From Chitinophagales bacterium (GTDB taxonomy: Bacteria; Bacteroidota; Bacteroidia; Chitinophagales; Chitinophagaceae), in assembly GCA_015654695.1 (NCBI GenBank), contig JAATGJ010000069.1:1-41570 (forward strand): a stretch of 41,570 bases of DNA. Reading direction: 5' to 3'. The notes below the pieces were generated by a model. The model was given only the letters and a program-made list of their open reading frames with translations. It searched no databases and had not been told where the DNA came from. Made by a program: the position numbers and the translations under genes. This document shows, piece after piece, positions 18,700-26,933 of the stretch. Within the stretch, counting starts at the first letter, position 1; each line of letters opens with the position of its first letter.

Positions 18700-21600
18700 A
18701 TGAGAAAATTTAAACTCCGTGTCTTACTGGTGCTGATAATGGCAGGTATTTTCTATCCTTCTTTTTCCCAGACCAAAACCAATACCGAACTGCTGAAGCG
18801 ATCGGCAATCATACAGGCGGGAAAAGAAAAGTTACTATATGAACAATTGCAAATAACCGCCCGTCAAAAAGGATGGGATATGGTAAGAAAAGGAGAAAAT
18901 GGGAAGATCAGTTTGCTGGTGGGCATGGACGGGTTTGGTATGCCACTATATATATCCACCCAAAACAATGTGGTGGCCGCTGCTACTATTGGAACCAGCA
19001 CACTCTGGCCGGGTGGCAACGCCGGTCTTAACCTGAGCGGTTCTTCCGTTAATGTAAAGGATAAACTGGCTGTCTGGGATGGGGGAAAAGTAAGAAAAAC
19101 ACATGTGGAGCTGGGAGGAAGAGTAGTGCAAAGAGATAATGCCACTTCAAACAGCGATCATTCTACTCATGTGTCGGGTACAATGATGGCCGCCGGTGTG
19201 AACCCCCTGGCAAAAGGAATGAGCTATGGCCTGCAGGAGCTGGTAGCATACGATTTTGCCAATGATGAATCAGAGATGTTTGCCGAGGCTGCCAATAACC
19301 TGCTTGTCTCTAATCATTCCTATGGTTTCGATGCCGGATGGAATTTTAATGCTATACAAAACCGCTGGGAATTTCTTGGAAGTTTTGGTGCAACTGAAGA
19401 CTATAAATTTGGGTATTATTCATCGCAGGCGCAGGAATGGGATTCTATCGCTTACAACGCCCCTTATCACCTGATCGTAAAAGCGGGCGGCAATAACAGG
19501 AGTGAAAATGGCCCTGCTGTGGGATCTCCTTACTGGCGGTATAATTCAAGCGGCACCATGGCAGATGCGGGCACACGCCCTGATGGCATCAGCAGCAATG
19601 ATGGCTATGATATCCTTTCGTTAAACAGTACAGCGAAAAACATTCTCGTGGTGGGAGCCGTCAACCCGATCAGCAACGGCTATACTAAGCCATCGGATGT
19701 AGTCATGTCTTCTTTCAGTAGTTGGGGACCTACCGATGATGGCCGTATCAAACCGGATGTGGTAGCAGATGGTGTAGGATTGTTGTCCAGTATTGCAACA
19801 TCAGATAATGCGTATGCTTCTTATAGCGGCACTTCTATGGCTTCTCCCACTGCTGCCGGCTCATTATTATTATTACAGGAATATTATTCGCAACTGAACA
19901 GCGGCACATTTATGCGTTCTGCTACACTAAAAGGTCTTGTCATTCATACGGCAGATGAAGCGGGTTCCGCTCCCGGCCCGGATTACCAGAACGGCTGGGG
20001 ACTGATCAATATGACCAAAGCAGCGGCTGTCATTACAGCCAATAATACCACTCATATCATCGAGGAACGTCAACTGGACAATAGTGATAATTTCAGTTAT
20101 TCATTACCGGTGATCGCTTCCGGTAATGGTAAGATCAGCGCTACTATCAGTTGGACGGATCCAAAAGCGGAAACAATAGCATCCTTTGAGACAGCCCTGA
20201 ATAACACGGCAAAAAAACTAGTGAATGATCTTGATATTGTAATAAAAAGGGGGGCTGCTACTTACCAGCCCTGGGTGCTTATACCATCAGTTCCTTCAGC
20301 GGCTGCCACTACAGGAAATAACGTACTGGATAATGTAGAGAAAGTTGAACTGCCTGATGTGATACCCGGACAAACCTATACTATTGAAGTAACGCATAAA
20401 GGGACATTGGCCAGGGGGCTGCAGGCTTATTCATTAATTGTAAGTGGTGTGGGAGGCCAGGCGTATTGCAATTCCAGTGCAACCAGTACATCCGGTGCAA
20501 GGATTGACAGTGTTTCATTTTCCAATATCCGCAATAAGAATGCAGCAGGTTGTACATCTTACAGCAATTTTACCAACCTGACAGGTGATCTGCAACCGGG
20601 GCAAACACTCCCCCTGTTTATACGGTTGAACAGTTGCGATGCAACAGCGGTTGATAAGATCGTAAAAGTGTATATAGACGCCAACAATGATGGCGACTTT
20701 ACAGATGCAAACGAAAACATAGCGACAAGTGCAGTCATTAATGGTAATGGAGATTATACAACAAACATAACTGTACCAGCCGGTCTTACACCCGGTAAAT
20801 ACAGCATTATTCGCATAGTGATGCAGGAAACAAGTGTAGCCGCCAATATAACGCCCTGCGGAACTTATGCAAAAGGAGAAACACAGGATTACAGGGTACT
20901 GATATCTATGCCTGCTACCGACATGGGCATATCAGGCCTGGTAAGCCCGCAAACGGGAGATTGCGGATTGTCTTCGCAATATGTTACGGTACGTATCCGA
21001 AATTTTGGAAGTACCAATCAGGGCAATATCCCTGTGACAGCAACGATTAAACAGGGTGCTGCTACGATCGCTACGTTAAACGCCGTCTATACTGACATTA
21101 TTGAAGCACAATCAGAAGAAGCTTATACTTTTCAGACCCCGTTTAATGCTTTGCCTGCAACTACTTATTCTATTACCAGTGCTACAGCTTTTACCGGCGA
21201 CCAGGATGCATCGAATGATCAGAACATTACAAGCTATACCAGCAATGCCAACTCCTCCAATCCTGCCGGAACAGCAGTTATATGCGGCAGCAGTAATGTT
21301 TTATTAAACGCTACCCCGGTCACCAACGATCTTTTCAACTGGTACAATTCACCAACAGCAACAAATCCTATTGCGACAGGAGCCGATGCGACTACCAGTA
21401 CTATCGCAGCCACTTATTATGTAAGCAAGAATGATGTAAGTACCAAACTGGGGCCGGCTAATAAACTAGTGTTTGCCGATGGCGGGTATAATGCTTTTGT
21501 AAATAACATGGTTAGGGTGAGTACTTCAGTACCTGTTTCGATTCAAACAGCCAGGTTGTACATTGGTAATTCAGGAAAGATCACTTTCCTGCTCAGGGAA

Positions 21601-22488
21601 ATAGTCAGCTACAATGAAACGACCGGCGCTTATAACTATTTTCCTGTTTCATCACGAACAATAGATGTAACCGCTACTGCTCCCACTCCTCCTGTACTGG
21701 GTGGAGCTAACAATAATCCAAATGACCTGGGCGCTATCTATTACCTGGGTATTGATATACCCACCCCCGGTAACTATGGTATCGTCATACAATGCCAGAA
21801 CGGAGCCTCTATTTTCCGAAACAATGAAATACCTGTCAATCCTTATCCGTTTACAGTACCGGGCATTATTTCCATTACCGGTAACAGCGCGATTCTTGCA
21901 GCTGATCCTGTCTATTACCAGAAATTTTATTATTTCTTTTATGACGCGGCAGTTAAGCTTGCGGCTTGTCCTTCCGGCAGGGTGGCCATTACTCCAACTA
22001 CTGTAACAGCGCCAACGATCACAATTACGGGAAATGTACTGACGAGCAGCAGCGCTACTGGTAACCAATGGTATCTTAACGGCTCCCCGGTTTCCGGGGC
22101 TAACAGCCAGACCTATACCGCTGTTGCATCGGGTTTATATTCAGCAGCAGTAACTAATACCAACGGCTGCACCCTGTCTTCTAATGAGATCAACTTCACA
22201 TTAACACCTGTCATCAATGTTGATCCTGACCTGATCGGTTTGATCGTTTCGCCCAATCCCACAACTACCGGCCAGTTCAATGTGCAATTAGAAACAAATA
22301 CAAGGGCTAACCTGTATATCACATTAGCAAATACAGCAGGGCAAAAAGTATATCAATATACTACGCAGAATTTCATTGGCCGTTTATCAAAAATGATAGA
22401 ACCGGGTAAATTATCCGCCGGTATTTATTACCTGCAGGTGCAGCATGATAAAAAAATGTATGTAAAGAAAATAGTTGTTACCCAATAG
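18700..22488 (+). CDS. Secreted subtilisin-like protease with GEVED and T9SS sorting domains
   Basis: 1262 residues from ATG 18700 (MRKFKLRVLLVLIMAG, signal peptide ending at FSQ). ATGs at 18652 and 18670 would place polar residues before the signal and are rejected. S8 residues: Asp127 in VWDGGKVRKTH, His154 in SDHSTHVSGT, Asn in KAGGNNRSENG and Ser379 in YSGTSMASPTAAG. Behind the catalytic domain are a P-domain-like sandwich, a GEVED-type domain (VKVYIDANNDGDFTD ... GETQDYRVLI), CARDB/Ig-like repeats (QWYLNGSPVSGANSQTYT) and a type A T9SS C-terminal domain (VSPNPTTTGQFNVQL ... YVKKIVVTQ). It is probably displayed on or released from the cell surface. It shares family and export route with the minus-strand protease ending at 7273, but the accessory domains differ. 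Confidence 0.9.
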   Translation: MRKFKLRVLLVLIMAGIFYPSFSQTKTNTELLKRSAIIQAGKEKLLYEQLQITARQKGWDMVRKGENGKISLLVGMDGFGMPLYISTQNNVVAAATIGTSTLWPGGNAGLNLSGSSVNVKDKLAVWDGGKVRKTHVELGGRVVQRDNATSNSDHSTHVSGTMMAAGVNPLAKGMSYGLQELVAYDFANDESEMFAEAANNLLVSNHSYGFDAGWNFNAIQNRWEFLGSFGATEDYKFGYYSSQAQEWDSIAYNAPYHLIVKAGGNNRSENGPAVGSPYWRYNSSGTMADAGTRPDGISSNDGYDILSLNSTAKNILVVGAVNPISNGYTKPSDVVMSSFSSWGPTDDGRIKPDVVADGVGLLSSIATSDNAYASYSGTSMASPTAAGSLLLLQEYYSQLNSGTFMRSATLKGLVIHTADEAGSAPGPDYQNGWGLINMTKAAAVITANNTTHIIEERQLDNSDNFSYSLPVIASGNGKISATISWTDPKAETIASFETALNNTAKKLVNDLDIVIKRGAATYQPWVLIPSVPSAAATTGNNVLDNVEKVELPDVIPGQTYTIEVTHKGTLARGLQAYSLIVSGVGGQAYCNSSATSTSGARIDSVSFSNIRNKNAAGCTSYSNFTNLTGDLQPGQTLPLFIRLNSCDATAVDKIVKVYIDANNDGDFTDANENIATSAVINGNGDYTTNITVPAGLTPGKYSIIRIVMQETSVAANITPCGTYAKGETQDYRVLISMPATDMGISGLVSPQTGDCGLSSQYVTVRIRNFGSTNQGNIPVTATIKQGAATIATLNAVYTDIIEAQSEEAYTFQTPFNALPATTYSITSATAFTGDQDASNDQNITSYTSNANSSNPAGTAVICGSSNVLLNATPVTNDLFNWYNSPTATNPIATGADATTSTIAATYYVSKNDVSTKLGPANKLVFADGGYNAFVNNMVRVSTSVPVSIQTARLYIGNSGKITFLLREIVSYNETTGAYNYFPVSSRTIDVTATAPTPPVLGGANNNPNDLGAIYYLGIDIPTPGNYGIVIQCQNGASIFRNNEIPVNPYPFTVPGIISITGNSAILAADPVYYQKFYYFFYDAAVKLAACPSGRVAITPTTVTAPTITITGNVLTSSSATGNQWYLNGSPVSGANSQTYTAVASGLYSAAVTNTNGCTLSSNEINFTLTPVINVDPDLIGLIVSPNPTTTGQFNVQLETNTRANLYITLANTAGQKVYQYTTQNFIGRLSKMIEPGKLSAGIYYLQVQHDKKMYVKKIVVTQ

Positions 22489-22504
22489 CAACCACTATCA
22501 TTCT

Positions 22505-22550
22505 TTAAATGGTAAAGGTCTCATGGATCCATGAGACCTTTACCATTTAA
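22505..22550. terminator. 46-bp perfect palindrome, bidirectional terminator
   Basis: The 46 bases are perfectly self-complementary about the central GGATCC. They lie between two converging genes (ends at 22488 and 22567), with a T-rich tail on plus (TTGACTATTTTTTC) and A/T-rich flank on minus. A bidirectional intrinsic terminator is the simplest reading; the complete symmetry is unusual. Confidence 0.8.
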
Positions 22551-22566
22551 TTGACTATTTTTTCTA

Positions 22567-22896
22567 CTACTGCTGAAGAATGATCTCTCCAATATCCAAT
22601 GCCTGGTTTAGTTTTATTTCCAGGTTATCTAACAGTACATCTTTATACGGTGGTTTTGCATCTACCAGCAACTTATAGTTACCGGGTTTAACCTTCAGGG
22701 AAAAAATGCCCGACACCGCCCAGGTCTTCAGGGAATCTTTTCCCCCAATTACCCAGATTATTTCTGATGCATCTGCCGGGGATACTCTTCCGGTAAGGGA
22801 AGATTCCTGTGTGAAAATGTCGTCTTGCCTGCTAAAAGACAACGGGCCTCCTAGAACAACTGATACTATTGCGCAGGCGAGGATACCTTTTTTCAT
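22567..22896 (-). CDS. Small secreted protein, carboxypeptidase-regulatory-like
   Basis: 109 residues from ATG 22896 (MKKGILACAIVSVVLGGPLSF, signal peptide). The mature protein has SSLTGRVSPADASEIIWVIGG, then VSGIFSLKVKPGNYKLLVDAKPPYKDV, the strand pattern of a CarboxypepD_reg-type beta-sandwich, and ends in LDIGEIILQQ. No catalytic residues are seen. It converges on the T9SS subtilase and is separated from it by the 46-bp palindrome. It resembles in design, not visibly in sequence, the small secreted protein at 18121-18573. Function unknown; periplasmic or surface location is inferred from the signal peptide. Confidence 0.7.
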   Translation of the reverse strand: MKKGILACAIVSVVLGGPLSFSRQDDIFTQESSLTGRVSPADASEIIWVIGGKDSLKTWAVSGIFSLKVKPGNYKLLVDAKPPYKDVLLDNLEIKLNQALDIGEIILQQ

Positions 22897-23028
22897 AACT
22901 TACCATTTTTGACAACCAAGCCAACTACTATGCCAACAAATTTTTTTGTGGATAATTACAAAGCACCCGAAGTATAATTTTGGTTAATTGAAATACTCTT
23001 TAGTAAATTACCTCCCTAAATTAACTGC

Positions 23029-23751
23029 ATGGCTCTTCAACCCTGGCGCAAAGGAAAAGTGATACGACTGGATGATCATACATATAACACCAGGAGGTTC
23101 TGGATAGAAGTTACTGAACTGGAGCGGTTTGATTTTATACCCGGTCAGTTTGTTACACTTGACCTTCCCATTCATGAAAAACCCAATAAACGCTGGCGCA
23201 GTTATTCTATCTCATCATGGCCGGATGGCACCAATGTATTTGAACTCGTGATCGTACTGGCGGACGGTGGCCTGGGTACTCCTTATCTTTTTAATGAAGT
23301 ATCTGTGGGTAGTGAACTAACATTTCGCGGCCCCCAGGGGGTGTTCACATTGCATGAACCTATTGAAAAAGATATTTTTTTGATTTGTACGGGTACGGGT
23401 ATAGCACCGTTCAGAAGCATGGCACATCACATTATGCGTAATAATATTCCCATGAAAAATATTTACCTCATTTTTGGTTGCCGCAAAAAAGACGACCTGC
23501 TTTATTATGATGAGTTAAAAGCATTGCAGGAAAAGTTGCCGGGATTCCATTACCTGCCTACCCTTTCCCGCGAACATGCGGAAGGGCTGCATCATGGTTA
23601 CGTACATGCCATATATGAAGAGCTGTGCAAGGACAGGCAGGAAGCCAATTTTTATCTTTGCGGATGGAAACTCATGGTTGACGAAGCAAAAAAAAGGATC
23701 ATGGAAATGGGATATGATAAGAAAGCGATCCATCTTGAACTATACGGATAA
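23029..23751 (+). CDS. Ferredoxin-NADP+ reductase-like flavoprotein
   Basis: 240 residues from ATG 23029. An FAD-binding barrel comes first, with the flavin motif RWRSYSISS at about 55-62. The nucleotide-binding domain follows, with CTGTGIAPFRSM at about 120-131 and the late FYLCGWKLMVDEAKKRI. The C-terminus HLELYG ends just after, as in compact FNR-family enzymes with a C-terminal aromatic pocket. There are no cysteine clusters, so it has no built-in iron-sulfur domain. The partner could be a ferredoxin or flavodoxin. It sits directly before nuoA with a 115-base gap on the same strand. That makes a role in feeding electrons to, or taking them from, the neighbouring complex I worth considering, but this is inference. 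Confidence 0.8.
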   Translation: MALQPWRKGKVIRLDDHTYNTRRFWIEVTELERFDFIPGQFVTLDLPIHEKPNKRWRSYSISSWPDGTNVFELVIVLADGGLGTPYLFNEVSVGSELTFRGPQGVFTLHEPIEKDIFLICTGTGIAPFRSMAHHIMRNNIPMKNIYLIFGCRKKDDLLYYDELKALQEKLPGFHYLPTLSREHAEGLHHGYVHAIYEELCKDRQEANFYLCGWKLMVDEAKKRIMEMGYDKKAIHLELYG

Positions 23752-23866
23752 AATTTCCTGCATTGATTGAGAGAATGTAAAGATGATATTTAACAAGCCA
23801 AACGTTGATATCTCTCCTGCCCGGTTTTAACGCATAGTTGCTATATTCGTACAAACGATCCTGGGT

Positions 23867-24217
23867 ATGGGTTCTTCCTCGCTCATTGTGCTTATCATCG
23901 CCGCCATTGCCTTCTCAGGTATTGCTATCCTCGTTTCACGTTTTGTATTAAAAGCTACCACCAACAAGCAAAAAGGCGAACCCTATGAATGTGGCATCCC
24001 TACTCATGGCAAAACATTGGTACAATTAAATGTAGGCTACTATCTTTTTGCACTGATATTCCTGGTCTTTGATGTGGAGCTTGTTTTTTTATTTCCCTGG
24101 GCGGTAGTGGCAAAGAGTGTCGGCTGGCCGGCCCTTGTTGAAATCATTATTTTCTTATTCATTCTCTTTATGGGATTTTTATACGCACATAAAAAAGGGG
24201 CGTTGAAATGGATATGA
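23867..24217 (+). CDS. nuoA: NADH-quinone oxidoreductase subunit A
   Basis: 116 residues with three predicted membrane helices (LIVLIIAAIAFSGIAIL, LFALIFLVFDVELVFLFPW, VEIIIFLFILFMGFLY). The conserved loop KGEPYECGIPTHG carries the family Cys, and the FDVELVFLFPW segment is diagnostic. NuoA sits beside NuoH, J and K at the quinone-channel end of complex I. A TATATTCG motif at 23842-23849 is a near match to the -7 form. It is the first gene of the nuo run. Confidence 0.95.
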   Translation: MGSSSLIVLIIAAIAFSGIAILVSRFVLKATTNKQKGEPYECGIPTHGKTLVQLNVGYYLFALIFLVFDVELVFLFPWAVVAKSVGWPALVEIIIFLFILFMGFLYAHKKGALKWI

Positions 24218-24246
24218 GGTCACCTCTAACTCCCCCGAAGAGGGTA
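24217..24246 (-). repeat. Partial GC-rich repeat element between nuoA and nuoB
   Basis: On the minus strand this reads CCTCTTCGGGGGAGTTAGAGGTGACC. It shares the TTCGGG..GAG..(n)..GTGA skeleton with the insert in nuoL at 30881-30910, which is on the plus strand. The similarity is by eye and only partial. Confidence 0.35.
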
Positions 24247-24277
24247 ACAGGAATGATAAGATACAAGACACTACTCA

Positions 24278-24304
24278 AAAAATTATTTATGAGTAATAAT
24301 TTTT
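24278..24304 (+). repeat. AT-rich stem-loop just upstream of nuoB
   Basis: AAAAATTATT (24278-24287) and AATAATTTTT (24295-24304) form a perfect 10-bp stem with a 7-base loop, ending 6 bases before the nuoB ATG. It may weaken or gate nuoB translation or act as a processing site. No U-run follows to make it a clear terminator. Confidence 0.4.
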
Positions 24305-24310
24305 CAAATC

Positions 24311-24889
24311 ATGAATGATTCTTCAAAATATAATGACTCTTCGAAAATCCCTCCGCCGGCTGGCGGAGATGCTGGGGTTTCCTTTCCTGGCCAAATACAG
24401 GAAACGCCCGGTGGCGGGATCGTCCTGAGTAAACTGGATGATGTCATCAACTGGGCCAGATCAAACTCGTTATGGCCACTGACTTTCGCTACCAGTTGCT
24501 GTGGTATTGAGATGATGGCTGTTGCTTCCGCGAAATATGATTTCTCCCGTTTTGGTTTTGAAGTAGCCCGTGCTTCACCACGGCAGGCTGATGTGATCAT
24601 CATCGCGGGAACCATTGTCAATAAGATGGGACCTGTATTAAAAAGATTATATGACCAGATGGCCGATCCAAAATATGTAATTGCTATGGGCGCCTGTGCC
24701 ATCAGCGGCGGCCCGTTTTTTTATAATACCTATTCCGTAGTAAAAGGAGCTGACCATATAATACCTGTGGATGTTTACATTGCCGGTTGCCCGCCAAGAC
24801 CTGAGGCCTTGTTACACGCATTGATGAGCCTGCAGGATAAAATAAAAAGAGGATTAACGAGAGAACAAATAAAGACTGGTAAAGAATAA
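24311..24889 (+). CDS. nuoB: NADH-quinone oxidoreductase subunit B
   Basis: 192 residues from ATG 24311. Ligands of the terminal [4Fe-4S] cluster N2 are all present: Cys63-Cys64 in TSCCGIEMM, Cys129 in GACAISGG and Cys160 in AGCPPRPE. N2 hands electrons to the quinone. The N-terminus is odd. Before the conserved [21 protein letters not shown] there are about 40 residues rich in Pro and Gly ([18 protein letters not shown]). They are encoded by two short palindromes, one of them GC-rich (see 24351-24404), suggesting that part of the extension is a repeat insertion. nuoC starts one base after the stop. Confidence 0.95.
   Translation: MNDSSKYNDSSKIPPPAGGDAGVSFPGQIQETPGGGIVLSKLDDVINWARSNSLWPLTFATSCCGIEMMAVASAKYDFSRFGFEVARASPRQADVIIIAGTIVNKMGPVLKRLYDQMADPKYVIAMGACAISGGPFFYNTYSVVKGADHIIPVDVYIAGCPPRPEALLHALMSLQDKIKRGLTREQIKTGKE
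24351..24404 (+). repeat. Two palindromes within the nuoB 5' coding region
   Basis: CTCCGCC-GGCT-GGCGGAG (24351-24368, 7-bp stem) is followed by TTTCCTG / CAGGAAA (24383-24389, 24398-24404). They encode about residues 14-32 of NuoB, outside the conserved fold. The first resembles TCCGCCAGTTGGCAGA at 28020-28035 and loosely the CCTGCCGGCAGG palindrome at 31504-31515. Confidence 0.5.
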
Positions 24890-24890
24890 T

Positions 24891-25364
24891 ATGCTGAACG
24901 AAGAATTGAAAGCCAAAATAACTGAACTGCTTGCGGCAGCCACTTTTGAGGAAGGTGGTGACCCGATGGCTACCGGGTGGCTCAATATAAATGTGGACGC
25001 AAAAGACTGGTTACCCCTGGCCACACAACTACGCAATGACGATACCTTATTCTTTAATTATCTTTTTTGCTTAACCTGTATTGACTGGAAGACACATCTT
25101 ACCATGGTGTATCATTTATCTTCTACCAGGTATCGCCATAACATTGTGATCAAATCAAAACTGGATAGAAATAATCCTGTAATTGAAACCGTTTCTCATA
25201 TCTGGAGAACGGCTGATTTTCATGAAAGAGAAGTATATGAAATGTTTGGTGTGAATTTTCTCAACCATCCCGACCTGCGGTTATTGATATTGCCCGACGG
25301 ATGGGAAGGAAAGAACCCTATGAGAAAAGATTTTGAGGACCCTGTTAATATGATAAAACTATAA
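24891..25364 (+). CDS. nuoC: NADH-quinone oxidoreductase subunit C
   Basis: 157 residues, the 30-kDa subunit family. The diagnostic stretch HEREVYEMFGVNFLNHPDLR is present, preceded by DRNNPVIETVSHIWR. NuoC belongs to the peripheral connecting arm, with NuoB, NuoD and NuoI. It is a separate gene, not fused to nuoD. The start is one base after the nuoB stop, so the two are translationally close. The C-terminal MRKDF motif is present. Confidence 0.93.
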   Translation: MLNEELKAKITELLAAATFEEGGDPMATGWLNINVDAKDWLPLATQLRNDDTLFFNYLFCLTCIDWKTHLTMVYHLSSTRYRHNIVIKSKLDRNNPVIETVSHIWRTADFHEREVYEMFGVNFLNHPDLRLLILPDGWEGKNPMRKDFEDPVNMIKL

Positions 25365-25449
25365 AATAATGAACACCGAACAAGGAATAATGAAGTACAG
25401 ATCGCATACAATTCGATGTTCGCTATTCCTTGTTCAATATTCGATATTA
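25365..25449. repeat. nuo spacer repeat, copy 1 (nuoC-nuoD)
   Basis: Fills the gap between nuoC and nuoD. A 12-bp perfect arm pair, GAACAAGGAATA (25378-25389) and TATTCCTTGTTC (25424-25435), lies inside outer arms AATAATGAAC... / ...TTCGATATT. The same design recurs at 28051, 31428, 33029 and 34531. Confidence 0.75.
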
Positions 25450-25453
25450 ATAC

Positions 25454-26569
25454 ATGCTTGAAGAAGTAGGCACAACGACAGAAGGTGATTTAATCATTAA
25501 CGTAGGACCGCAGCACCCTGCAACACATGGTGTATTGCACCTGGTCATTACGTTGAATGGCGAGACCATTAAAAAAGTGGAACCACACTTAGGATTTATT
25601 CACCGCTCTATAGAAAAAATGTGTGAGAGCCTTACGTACCGCCAATTCATTTATGTCACCAGCCGGATGGATTATCTCTCTGCTCATATTAATAATCATG
25701 CCTGCGCTTTATGCGTTGAAAAAGGATTGCAGGCAGAAATTCCTGCAAGAGCACAAGTGATCAGGGTATTGATGGATGAACTAACGAGGATCGCTTCGCA
25801 TGAACTATGGTGGGGAGCTATGGCCATGGATCTTGGCGCTTTCACACCCTTTTTTCATGCATTCAGGGAAAGAGAAACGATCAATGATATAATGGAAGAG
25901 ACCTGCGGCGCCAGGCTCACCATGAACTATATGGTACCCGGTGGCGTAATGCAGGACATTCATCCCAACTTTCAAAGAAGGGTAAAAGAATTCATGCAGT
26001 TATATAAACGCAAGATTCATGAATACGATGAAATGGTAACCGGCAATATTATTTTCCAGAACAGGATGAAGAATGTGGGTTACTTATCGCCGGAAGATGC
26101 TGTATCGTATGGTTGCAGCGGGCCAACGGCAAGGGGCAGCGGCGTAAGTTGTGACATTCGTAAATTATATCCTTATGAAGTGTATAGTAAACTGGAGTTT
26201 GATGAGATATTGGAAACAGGTGGCGATTCATTTGCACGCTATATGGTTCGTATCCGCGAGATGCAGCAATCCATTCGTATCATTGAACAGTTGATTGATA
26301 ATATTCCCGAAGGTGATTTCCAGGCCAAAACAAAAGCTGTATTAAAATTACCCAAAGGGGAATTTTATTCAAGAGTGGAAACAGCACGTGGTGAGTTTGG
26401 TGTATATATAGTGAGTGAAGGCGGAACCACTCCATACAGAATTAAATTCCGTTCGCCGGGATTTTCCAATCTTTCTGTGCTGGATCATATTGCCCGTGGC
26501 AGTAAGCTTGGTGACATGGTAGCGATGATGGGAACTTTAGACTTAGTAATACCGGATATAGATCGTTAA
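25454..26569 (+). CDS. nuoD: NADH-quinone oxidoreductase subunit D
   Basis: 371 residues, the 49-kDa subunit homologous to hydrogenase large subunits. The quinone-site region GPQHPATHGVLHLV is at the N-terminus, followed by EPHLGFIHRSIEKM, TSRMDYLSAHINNH and the C-terminal SLGDMVAMMGTLDLVIPDIDR. Together with NuoB it forms the quinone pocket beside cluster N2. In most operons nuoE, F and G follow; here the next gene is a lipoprotein 14 bases downstream. Start ATG 25454 is at the end of a spacer repeat. Confidence 0.95.
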   Translation: MLEEVGTTTEGDLIINVGPQHPATHGVLHLVITLNGETIKKVEPHLGFIHRSIEKMCESLTYRQFIYVTSRMDYLSAHINNHACALCVEKGLQAEIPARAQVIRVLMDELTRIASHELWWGAMAMDLGAFTPFFHAFRERETINDIMEETCGARLTMNYMVPGGVMQDIHPNFQRRVKEFMQLYKRKIHEYDEMVTGNIIFQNRMKNVGYLSPEDAVSYGCSGPTARGSGVSCDIRKLYPYEVYSKLEFDEILETGGDSFARYMVRIREMQQSIRIIEQLIDNIPEGDFQAKTKAVLKLPKGEFYSRVETARGEFGVYIVSEGGTTPYRIKFRSPGFSNLSVLDHIARGSKLGDMVAMMGTLDLVIPDIDR

Positions 26570-26583
26570 AGTTATTATTAAAA

Positions 26584-26868
26584 ATGATAAAAATTTTTTA
26601 TACAGCTGTTATCCTCATTTTACTCCATTCCTGTGATGATGGGAATTATTCTTTTAAAGGTTCTGTGAAAAATATCGAACGGGGTAAAGATGGATATACA
26701 GCTATCATTGCAAATAAAGATGGAAAGGAAATAAGTGCAACTATAAGCAGAACTGATATGGGAATGAGATATAAGGAAATAAACATCGGAGATATTGTTA
26801 CGATTTACGGGGATAGCTCAAATTATGGAAACGAGATTTCTGTTCATGCAACAAAAATTGATGAATAG
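26584..26868 (+). CDS. Small lipoprotein inside the nuo operon (94 residues)
   Basis: The N-terminus MIKIFYTAVILILLHSC is a lipoprotein signal with Cys17 as the lipid-attachment site. The rest (YSFKGSVKNIERGKDG, AIIANKDGKEIS, INIGDIVTIYGDSSN, EISVHATKIDE) alternates strands in a way that suggests a small OB-like beta barrel; this is a guess from pattern only. It lies between nuoD (14-base gap) and nuoH (65-base gap), exactly where nuoEFG would usually be. It has no cysteines besides the lipobox and no NAD- or flavin-binding motif, so it cannot replace those subunits. Function unknown; its location could be a chance insertion. Confidence 0.7.
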   Translation: MIKIFYTAVILILLHSCDDGNYSFKGSVKNIERGKDGYTAIIANKDGKEISATISRTDMGMRYKEINIGDIVTIYGDSSNYGNEISVHATKIDE

Positions 26869-26933
26869 AATTTCAGCATCTTTAAAATTACCATGCAACA
26901 AACGATAACAAAAAAATGAATTGACAAACGATT

